DNA of 64,000 nucleotides from Isotricha intestinalis (Eukaryota; Ciliophora; Litostomatea; Vestibuliferida; Isotrichidae). A program made the position numbers and the translations under genes. The notes under the pieces are model-generated. The model ran no database searches. It was given only the letters and a program-made list of their open reading frames with translations, and had not been told where the DNA came from. Positions 56,593-64,000 of the stretch are shown piece by piece. Numbering within the stretch: the stretch's first letter is position 1; each line of letters starts with the position of its first letter. Location of the stretch: the NCBI GenBank assembly GCA_023807065.1, contig JAJJLU010003472.1, forward strand, positions 24,319 through 88,318. The letters are read 5' to 3'.

Positions 56593-57670
56593 TCATTTTT
56601 TTTTCTTTATTATTTCTTCATTATTAATTGAATCTTTATTTAAATCATTATTATTTTTTTCAAAATAATTAAATAATTCAAATAATTTAATTTATTTAAA
56701 GGATATATATTCATTTTTGATTTATTTTCTTCAAATTTACTTATATTAGAAGAATCTTCAATTGATTCTTCATTTATTTCAAATTTATTTTTTGAATTAT
56801 TTTTTTAATTATTGAACTATTTGATAAAATACTTTGTTCTAATTCATTATTATAATCATCAATTTGTTTTATTAATTCTTCTAAATTTATATTTTATATA
56901 TTTTCTTCTTCTAAAAATAAATTACTTGAATCAAATAAATTTGAAATTATTTTATTTTTTATTTCTTTTTGTAAATCTATATAATAATACTTTAATATTA
57001 TTTTCTCATTAAAATTTCTAGAACTATTTAATCTTAATAATTTTAATAATAAATTTATTAAATTATTATTTACTTTATTTTATTCAATCATTATTTTTAT
57101 TTTCTCAAAATATATTTTATATTCTTCAATAGAAATAATTTTTTTATTATAAATAAAATCTTCAATCATATAATTTAATTCATGATAATAAGAAAAAGAA
57201 TAATGAATAGAATTATTATTCCTTTTATTTCCTAATAAAATAATTTCTATTTTTTTATCAATTTTATTCAAATTATTTTTGATGATTTCTTTTTCTTTTT
57301 GATTTTGAATATAAGAAGTTTATTTTTGAAAAGATTCAATTCCTTTTTTGCATAATTTATAATGTAGTTCATAGGTCATTTCTCCTTTATTAATTTTTTC
57401 AGTAATTTGAATAGCATTTATTCATTTTTATTTTTTAGTATGAATAAATTTTTTAAATTCAAGATATGGTTTTATTGAAGAAATAGAAACAATAGAATGA
57501 GTTATATCACCTATAAATTTTAATTAAACTTGAGAATCAATAGTTGGATATTTTTTGATATTTTTCAGAAAGCTTATATTATTAATTTTTATTTCTTACT
57601 ATTGAAGGCACCAAGGAAATCCTTTTAATTTTGCCCATACTAATTCTCCTTTTTTTATTTTTGATTCCAT
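56593..57670 (-). pseudogene. Decayed PWWP-domain gene with in-frame stops and frameshifts
   Basis: From the ATG at 57670 the minus strand reads MESKIKKGELVWAKLKGFPW, the opening of a PWWP domain, a chromatin reader of methylated histones and DNA. At 57610-57607 the codons read TGG-TGC-CT where TGG-TGG-CCT would be expected, so one G appears to be missing. The +1 frame then gives PSIVRNKN. The original frame resumes with VQLKFIGD, ITHSIVSISSIKPYLEFKKF, ELHYKLCKKGIESF and, at 57271-57080, an open stretch with YSFSYYHELNYMIEDFIYN. About eight TAA/TAG and one TGA interrupt this frame between 57601 and 56774. Further frame changes occur near 56800 and 56680. Most stops are one C-to-T change from CAA. 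Other genes here have no internal stops, so decay is the simplest reading. Confidence 0.72.
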
Positions 57671-58144
57671 ATTTTTATTATTTACATTTAATTATTTAAT
57701 TTATTATTTTAATCGTATTTCTTATAAAAAATGAATTAAATTATTTTAGTAACTTAATTATAATAAATGGATAAAGAAATAAATAAAAAAATATATTTTA
57801 TCATTTTTTCTTAATTTAAATATATTTTATTTAATAAATCTTAATTTTTTTGGGAATTATAATTAAATTATAAATTTTTTATCTTTTATACTTTAATTTT
57901 TAAGATTTTTTATTTTTTTTAATATCATATTTGAATTATTTTTTCTTTTATTTCTTTTAATTATTTTTGATGATTTTAATAATGATTTTCTTTTCTTTTT
58001 TTAGTTTTTTCTTCTAATATTTTTTTGATTGTGATTATTTTCTTCTTCAAAGTTTGGCACTTTAGTAATGTTTAAATTTAATTTTTTATTTTAATTTCTA
58101 AACTATTATTTAAATCGTAATATTATAAATTTTTATTTATTAAA
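57671..58144. other. AT-rich spacer, possible further relic
   Basis: 474 bp between the PWWP relic and the giant Lys/Glu gene. A minus-strand stretch at about 58070-57990 (VPNFEEENNHNQKNIRRKN) has coding-like composition but no start and is cut by stops. The region should also hold the promoter of the gene starting at 58145. No other feature is seen. Confidence 0.4.
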
Positions 58145-61100
58145 ATGTCATTCTTTAGTTTCTTTTTCTCAAACTCATCCAAAAAAGAAGTTAAAAGAGA
58201 GAACTCAAAAATTAAAGATTTAAAAATAGAAAATGTAAATATTTGGATTGAAGATATAACAAAAGTTACAATTGAAATTTCTTCTCTTTTAAATATTTTA
58301 AATATGTTAGATTTACCACGAATTAAATTAATGAAATATATTACAAAAGATATAATTGATTTAGATCCTTATAGATTACCATATATTAAATTTTTAAGAA
58401 TGAGATTAAAAGAAAATCCTCAAATTAAAAAAGTTAATATTTTAAAACATCAAAAATTAATTTCCAATATTGAATCAAAATTAAATATTGAAAATACAAA
58501 TGTTAAAAGAATTATGTGGGTTGATGATGAAATAATTGATCATAATATAAATGCTTTTATTAGAAATAGATTTTATAATAATTATGATATTAAAATGTTT
58601 TTATTAAAATATACCCAAAATCAAGATATAAAATATAAGTTATTCATTAATGATAAAAATAATATAATCATTGATCAATCAATAAGGCAATTTAAACCTA
58701 ATAAAAAAATAATAAAAAAAATAAAAAGTTTTATAATAAATGTAAAAGGAAATCCAATTTATTTAAATAAAGTAACAATATTAAGAATATTAAAGCAATC
58801 AAAAATAAAAGAAAATAAGATAATAAAAACGATAACATATTTTACAAAACATATAAAGCAAAATTATGAAATATTAATAAAATACCATAAGGTATTTTAT
58901 CCAACAAAATTAAAGAAGAAATTAAATTGGATAAAAAATAAAGATGAAATAAGTGAAAAAATAAGCAACACAAATATAAGTAAATTTGAAGATTTAATAA
59001 TAAAAGCAGAAGAATATTATAATATGATAATAGAAGATGAAAATAGAAGATTAAGAGAAGTTGGTTTATCATTTCATTTAAAAAGATCAAGAAGTGGAGA
59101 TTTACAATTAAATGATATTATGAGAAAATTATGGGCAAAAACTAATAAAGTTAATAGTATAAATTCTTTAGATTCTACTGATAATGATACTGATATTAAT
59201 CAATATAAAAAAAAAGAAAATAACATCATAAGCAATGAAAAAGAAAAAAAAAATGATTTAAGTAATTTAAGTGGAAGTAAATTAAAGAAAAATAAAATTA
59301 ATAAAAAAATTCAAATTAAAGAACAAAAAAAAAGTGAAAAAGAAAAAAAAGAAAATTATAAAAAATATAGAAGAGATGTTCAATCAGAAAAATTAATTCC
59401 TGAATATAATAATATTATTAAAGAAATTACAAAAGAAAGTGATGAAGAAATAGAAGAAGAAGATGAAAAGGGAAAAATAAAAGAAAATGAAGAAGAAAAA
59501 GAAAATGAAAAAAATAATAATAATAATATTGAAAATAAAAGAAAAATTCCAGCAAAAGAAATAAGAGATATTTTAAAAATTCAAAAATCAATAAAAGAAA
59601 ATGAAGAAATTAATAAGAAAGAAAATGAAAATGTAATTAATAAAGAAAAAAGAAATGATGAAAATAAATTAAATTCTGAAATCAAAGATGATAAAATTAG
59701 TAAAAGAGAAAATGCAGAAATAATTAAACAAGAAAAAATAAATAAAGAAATAAAAGATGTTAATAATGAGAAAGAAGAAATTAAAGAAGAAAAAAATAAT
59801 GAAAATAAAGAAATTAAGAGTAATGAGATAATAGAAAATAAAATTGAAAATGAGATTAAAAGAGAAAAAAGTAAAGAAGCAAAAAAAAAACATCTTAAAA
59901 AAATAAAAAAAGAAGAAATTTCAGATAAAAAAGAAAATAAAGAAGAAGAGAAATCAAAGAAAAAAGAAATTCTTAATATTAAAAATGAAGAAAATAAAGA
60001 TGTTAATATTGAAATTAAAAAGGAAGAAAATAAAGAAAATAAAAGTGATAAAATTATTATTACTAAAAAAGAAGAAGATAAATTTGAAATGAAAGATAAT
60101 AAAAAAGAAATTAAAAAAGATGAGAGAAAAAATAATGAAAAAACAGAAATTATGCAAGAACAAAATGAAGATAAATTAGAAATTATAAATAATGATAAAT
60201 TAGATAATAAAAATAAAGACAAACCAGAAAATGTAATAGAAGGAAAACAAAATATTAAAAACAATGAAATAGAAATTAAAAAAGAAGAAATTCATGAAAG
60301 TAAAAATAAAGAAAATAAAATAGAAGATAAAAAAGAAATTAAGCAAGAAAATAAAGAAATGAAAAATAATGAAAATTTAGAAATTAAAATCAAAGATAAT
60401 AAAGAAAATAAAGAAATTAAAGTTGAAAATAAATTAGAAAATCAAAATAAAGAAAATAATATTATAAAAGAGCAAAAAATAGAAGAAAAAACAATTAAAG
60501 AAAATAAAATAAATGAAAATAAAGAAATAAAAGAAAAAGAAATAAAAAAAGAAGATTCTAAGATTAATAAAAATTTAAGTGAAGAAAAAGTAATTGAAAA
60601 TAAAGATAAAAAAATAAATCAAAAAGAAGATATCAAAGAAAATTTAAAAAATGAAGAAGAAAAGAAAAAAATAAAGGATAAAAAAATTAAGAATGTTGAA
60701 AATAAAAGTGAAAAAGAAGAAAATATAAAATTTGAAAATAAAGAGATTAAGGAAGAAAAAGATAGGAAGAAGAAAACAGAAGATAAAAAAGAAAAAAATC
60801 AAGAAATAAAAGAAGAAATTAAATTAGAAAAAAAAGATGATAAAGTAGAAGAAGAAATAATTAAAAAAAATGAAATTAAAGAAATTAAACAAGAAGTAAC
60901 AAATTTAGATAAGTTAGAAAAAGAAAAGCCAGAAGTTAAAAATACAGAAACCATAGAAAATAAAAATAAAGAATTAAAAGAAATAAAAGAAGAAATTATA
61001 AAAGAAGAACCAAAAATTAATGATGAAACTAAAGAAAAAAAATCTAAAAAATTAAAAAAGAAAAAACAAAAAGTCAAAGAAGAGAATTCAAATTCAAAAG

Positions 61101-64000
61101 AAGAAAAAGAAAATGAAAAATTAGGGGTTAAAGAAAATATCTTATCAGAAAACAAAAATGAAAATAAAGAAAAAGAATTTAAATTAGAAGTTAAAAAAGA
61201 AGAAAATAAAAATAAAGATAATGAAAACATTATTAATACTATTAATGAAATAAAATTAGAGAATAATAATGAAGTATTAAATGAAATAAAATTAGAGAAT
61301 AATAATGAAGTATTAAATGAAATAAAAATAATAAAAGAAGATTATAATTATAGTAAAGAAAAAGAAGAAGAAGAAGTAATTAAATTTCGTACTAAAAAAA
61401 GGCCTTTATTACAAGACATTCAACAAGATAAACTTTTTGATAATAATGAAGTAATTGAACAATTTAATTTAAAAGATAATAATGTTAAAAATGAGGAAGA
61501 AAAAAATGATATTGAATTAAAGAAAGAAACAACTGAAAAAAATGAAGGAAATATAAAAGATACTAAAAAAATAGAAGATAATAAAGAAAAACAAATTGAA
61601 GAAAAAAAAGAAAATAATATTATTGAAAATAAGGATGTAACAAAAAAGAAAGTGAAAAAGAAAAAAACAAAATCAAAATCAACAGAAAATAAAGAAGAAA
61701 TAAATAATGAAAAAGAAAATAATCAAATTGAAGAAAAAATAGAAAAAAAAGAAAATGAAAATAAATCAGAATTAATAAATAATAATAAAAATATAAAAGA
61801 AAATTTAGAAGAACTTTCCAAAGAAAAAATTAATTTAAATAATGAAGAAAATAAAAATGAAATTATAACAGACAATAAAATTAATATAGAAAACAAAGAA
61901 AAAAATGAAAAAGAAAATGAAAATAAATTATTAATTAAAGATGACAACACTAAAGAAATAAAAAATGTATTTGAAAATAAAAAAGATGATATAAACAAAG
62001 AAGAAGAAAACCACAAAAAAAAAGTTAAAAAGATAAAAAAAGATAAAGAAAAAACAAATGAAACAAATAATGAAAAAAATGAAAAAGAAGAAGATATCAT
62101 AAAAAAAGAAAATGAAAATTATAAAGAAAATAAAGAAGAAGAAAAGAGTATAAATAAAATAAAATTAGAAGATAAGATAAAATTAGAAAATAATGATTTA
62201 AAGAATCAAAATGAAATTGCAGAAACCAAAAATATATTAAGTGAAGATAATAAAAATAAAAATACTGAAATTAAAGAAAATAAAATTAAAGATATTCAAA
62301 ATGAAGTTATTTCAGAAAATAAAAAAGAGATAAATTCAAATATTAAATCAGAAAATAATAAAATTGATGATTCTAATAATAAAATAATAAATGAAAATTT
62401 AAATGATATAAAAGAAAAAAAAGAAGATAATAAAGAAAACAAAAAAGAAAATATAGAAATTAAAAATGAAAAAGATAATAAAGAAATAGAAAAAGATTCT
62501 GAAAATAAAATTGATAATAAAGAAAATAAGAATGAAGAAGTTTCAAAGAAAAAGAAAACTAAAAAAAAGAAAAAAAAAGAAGAACAAAAAATAGAAAACA
62601 AAGAAGATAACAATAATATTCAAAATGAAATAATTAAAGTTCAAAACATTGAGAATTTAAACACAGAAATTAAAGAAGAAAAAAAAATTGAAAATAAAGA
62701 TTTAGGAAAAAATAATGAAGAAATAAAAGAAGATGATAATAAAACAATAAAAAATAATATTGATAATGAGAAAAAAGTTGATGAAATAAAAAAGAAAAAA
62801 AAAATACATAAAAACAATAAAGAAAATATTCAAGAAGAAAACAAAGATATTAAATTAGATAAGATTAAAGAAAATACAGAAATTATTAAAGAAAAAAATC
62901 CAGAAATAAAAAGTGAAAATATCATTAAAGATAAAAAGGAAGAAAATAATAAAGAAATTAAAAAGGAAGAAAATAATAAAGAAATTAAAAGGGAAGAAAA
63001 TAATAAAGAAATTAAAAAGGAAGAAAATAATAAAGAAATTAAAAAAGAAAATAATAAAGAAATAAAGAATGAAGAAAATAAAGAAATTAAAAAGGAAGAA
63101 AATAAAGAAATTAAAAAGGAAGAAAATAATAAAGAAATAAAGAATGAAGACAATAAAGAAATTAAAAATGAAGAAAATAATAAAGAAATAAAGAATGAAG
63201 ACAATAAAGAAATTAAAAATGAAGAAAATAAAGAAATTAAAAAAGAAGAAAATAAAGAAATTAAAAATGAAGAAAATAAAGAAATTAAAAAAGATGACAA
63301 TAAAGCAATTAAAAAGAGAGAAAATAAAGAAATTAAAAATGAAGAAAATAAAGAAATAAAGAATGAAGAAAATAAAGAAATTAAAAAGGAAGAAAATAAT
63401 AAAGAAATTAAAAAGGAAGAAAACAATAAAGAAATCAAAAAGGAAGAAAATAACAAAGAAATTAAAAAAGAAGACAATAATAAAGAAATTAAAAAAGAAA
63501 ATAAAGAAGAAATAAAAAAAGAAGAAAACAAAGAAATTAAAAAGGAAGAAAATAATAAAAAAATAAAAAAAGATGAAAATAAAGAAATTAAAAAGGAAGA
63601 AAATCATGAAGAAAGTAACGAAATTAAAAAGGAAGAAAATAACAAAGATATTCAAAAAGAAGAAAATAAAAAAGGTAACAAAGAAATTAAAAAGGAAGAA
63701 AATAAAGAATTTAAAAAGGAAGAAAATAAAGAAATTAAAAAAGACAATGAAAAAGAAAATAAAAAAGATAACAAAGAAATTAAAAAGGAAGAATACCAAG
63801 AAATTAAAAAAGAAAATAAAGAAATTAAAAAGAAAGAAAATAAAAAAAAAAAGAAAAAAGACAATAAAGAAATTAAAAAGGAAGAAAATCAAGAAATTAC
63901 AAAGGAAGAAAACTTAGAAATTAAAAAGGAAGAAAAAAAAGAAATAAAAAAGGAAGATAATAAAAAAGAAATTAAAAATGAAGAAAATAAAGAAATTATA
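58145..64000 (+). CDS. Giant Lys/Glu-rich repeat protein, 3' truncated
   Basis: The frame from the ATG at 58145 stays open to the window end (1952 codons) and continues beyond it. Residues 1-340 are an ordinary folded-looking region of unknown family: MSFFSFFFSNSSKKEVKREN, INILNMLDLPRIKLMKY-like helices, ENTNVKRIMWVDDEIIDHNI and LREVGLSFHLKRSRSGDLQL. The IMWVDDE strand resembles the start of a receiver-like fold, but this is weak. Everything after about residue 360 is extremely charged, built from Lys, Glu, Asn and Ile. From about 62930 it becomes tandem repeats of the KEIKKEENN type. A long single alpha-helix or a disordered spacer is likely. Several minus-strand open frames here (Ser/Phe/Leu-rich) are shadows. 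The cellular role is unknown. Confidence 0.7.
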   Translation, partial: MSFFSFFFSNSSKKEVKRENSKIKDLKIENVNIWIEDITKVTIEISSLLNILNMLDLPRIKLMKYITKDIIDLDPYRLPYIKFLRMRLKENPQIKKVNILKHQKLISNIESKLNIENTNVKRIMWVDDEIIDHNINAFIRNRFYNNYDIKMFLLKYTQNQDIKYKLFINDKNNIIIDQSIRQFKPNKKIIKKIKSFIINVKGNPIYLNKVTILRILKQSKIKENKIIKTITYFTKHIKQNYEILIKYHKVFYPTKLKKKLNWIKNKDEISEKISNTNISKFEDLIIKAEEYYNMIIEDENRRLREVGLSFHLKRSRSGDLQLNDIMRKLWAKTNKVNSINSLDSTDNDTDINQYKKKENNIISNEKEKKNDLSNLSGSKLKKNKINKKIQIKEQKKSEKEKKENYKKYRRDVQSEKLIPEYNNIIKEITKESDEEIEEEDEKGKIKENEEEKENEKNNNNNIENKRKIPAKEIRDILKIQKSIKENEEINKKENENVINKEKRNDENKLNSEIKDDKISKRENAEIIKQEKINKEIKDVNNEKEEIKEEKNNENKEIKSNEIIENKIENEIKREKSKEAKKKHLKKIKKEEISDKKENKEEEKSKKKEILNIKNEENKDVNIEIKKEENKENKSDKIIITKKEEDKFEMKDNKKEIKKDERKNNEKTEIMQEQNEDKLEIINNDKLDNKNKDKPENVIEGKQNIKNNEIEIKKEEIHESKNKENKIEDKKEIKQENKEMKNNENLEIKIKDNKENKEIKVENKLENQNKENNIIKEQKIEEKTIKENKINENKEIKEKEIKKEDSKINKNLSEEKVIENKDKKINQKEDIKENLKNEEEKKKIKDKKIKNVENKSEKEENIKFENKEIKEEKDRKKKTEDKKEKNQEIKEEIKLEKKDDKVEEEIIKKNEIKEIKQEVTNLDKLEKEKPEVKNTETIENKNKELKEIKEEIIKEEPKINDETKEKKSKKLKKKKQKVKEENSNSKEEKENEKLGVKENILSENKNENKEKEFKLEVKKEENKNKDNENIINTINEIKLENNNEVLNEIKLENNNEVLNEIKIIKEDYNYSKEKEEEEVIKFRTKKRPLLQDIQQDKLFDNNEVIEQFNLKDNNVKNEEEKNDIELKKETTEKNEGNIKDTKKIEDNKEKQIEEKKENNIIENKDVTKKKVKKKKTKSKSTENKEEINNEKENNQIEEKIEKKENENKSELINNNKNIKENLEELSKEKINLNNEENKNEIITDNKINIENKEKNEKENENKLLIKDDNTKEIKNVFENKKDDINKEEENHKKKVKKIKKDKEKTNETNNEKNEKEEDIIKKENENYKENKEEEKSINKIKLEDKIKLENNDLKNQNEIAETKNILSEDNKNKNTEIKENKIKDIQNEVISENKKEINSNIKSENNKIDDSNNKIINENLNDIKEKKEDNKENKKENIEIKNEKDNKEIEKDSENKIDNKENKNEEVSKKKKTKKKKKKEEQKIENKEDNNNIQNEIIKVQNIENLNTEIKEEKKIENKDLGKNNEEIKEDDNKTIKNNIDNEKKVDEIKKKKKIHKNNKENIQEENKDIKLDKIKENTEIIKEKNPEIKSENIIKDKKEENNKEIKKEENNKEIKREENNKEIKKEENNKEIKKENNKEIKNEENKEIKKEENKEIKKEENNKEIKNEDNKEIKNEENNKEIKNEDNKEIKNEENKEIKKEENKEIKNEENKEIKKDDNKAIKKRENKEIKNEENKEIKNEENKEIKKEENNKEIKKEENNKEIKKEENNKEIKKEDNNKEIKKENKEEIKKEENKEIKKEENNKKIKKDENKEIKKEENHEESNEIKKEENNKDIQKEENKKGNKEIKKEENKEFKKEENKEIKKDNEKENKKDNKEIKKEEYQEIKKENKEIKKKENKKKKKKDNKEIKKEENQEITKEENLEIKKEEKKEIKKEDNKKEIKNEENKEII
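62930..64000 (+). repeat. Coding tandem repeat, 24-27 bp Lys/Glu units
   Basis: Roughly forty imperfect units of the form KEIKKEEN(N) or KEIKNEEN, encoded as AAAGAAATTAAAAAGGAAG and close variants. Units vary between 8 and 9 codons and remain in frame, with occasional insertions such as KKKKKDN. Third-position changes (AAA/AAG, ATT/ATC, AAT/AAC) show that the copies have diverged while the protein pattern was kept. It continues past the window end. Confidence 0.9.

Noticed and set aside
56593..57670. Reassignment of TAA/TAG to Gln across the whole genome
   Set aside because: Thousands of codons in the intact genes use CAA for Gln with no internal TAA or TAG, and those genes end properly at TAA. 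At most it could apply to this one locus.
59581..63892. Long minus-strand open frames rich in Ser, Phe and Leu
   Set aside because: They are antisense shadows of the Lys/Glu-repeat gene, whose AAR/GAR codons give TTY/YTT on the other strand. They show no domain and no independent composition.
1..64000. CRISPR arrays, bacterial operons, viral genes or prophage
   Set aside because: No spaced direct repeats of CRISPR type, no ribosome-binding sites and no viral or phage proteins were seen. The gene content is ordinary eukaryotic nuclear.

Overview
This 64-kb window is nuclear DNA of a unicellular eukaryote, most likely a ciliate or close relative that uses the standard genetic code. It is extremely AT-rich, including its coding sequence. 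Genes are packed on both strands, usually 30-400 bp apart, and most are single uninterrupted reading frames. Where I could reconstruct introns from the protein sequence they are tiny: 24 and 33 nt in one gene, 35 nt in prefoldin 2, and about 28 nt in a DHHC gene. Genes end in TAA, or in two cases TGA, and no long frame contains an in-frame stop. The gene set points to an alveolate with motile cilia: a calcium-dependent protein kinase with four EF-hands, a PKG-like kinase with tandem cyclic-nucleotide-binding folds, an outer-dynein-arm docking protein, a tubulin ligase-like enzyme, a calcyphosin-like protein, a PIERCE-like protein and a large TmcB-type PAS membrane protein. I cannot name the species. 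A litostome-type ciliate is a guess.

Layout. 1-7.1 kb: 3' part of a giant PH/TBC protein. 7.4-11 kb: ribosomal protein eL19, the dynein-arm docking coiled coil and an unknown basic protein. 11-18.7 kb: PKG-like kinase, TTLL and CDPK. 19.4-26 kb: an OS-9-like ER lectin, an unknown protein, a calcyphosin-like protein and a three-exon Asn/Gln-rich repeat protein. 25.8-37 kb: a USP9X/34-class deubiquitinase, an FHA protein, prefoldin 2, a PIERCE-like protein and a PHD-finger chromatin reader. 37.5-46.3 kb: TmcB-like protein, a membrane-anchored inactive aspartic protease, a transposase-derived DNA-binding protein, a DHHC acyltransferase and an unknown gene. 46.6-56.3 kb: PIN-like and MFS transporters, a double cyclic-nucleotide-fold protein, RWDD1, ATG8 and a PP2A-A-like HEAT protein. 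56.6-57.7 kb: a decayed PWWP gene. 58.1 kb to the end: a giant Lys/Glu repeat protein that runs off the window.

The genes are not one operon-like system. Recurring themes are ciliary structure, cyclic-nucleotide and calcium signalling, and protein quality control. A further theme is pseudo-enzymes: the protease, the TBC domain and the cyclic-nucleotide folds each lack textbook active-site residues. I found no single locus that is convincingly a new system. The best leads are the compact structured-RNA candidate at 22.0 kb, the PWWP locus with in-frame TAR codons, the MRH lectin domain split by about 500 residues, and the inactive membrane protease.
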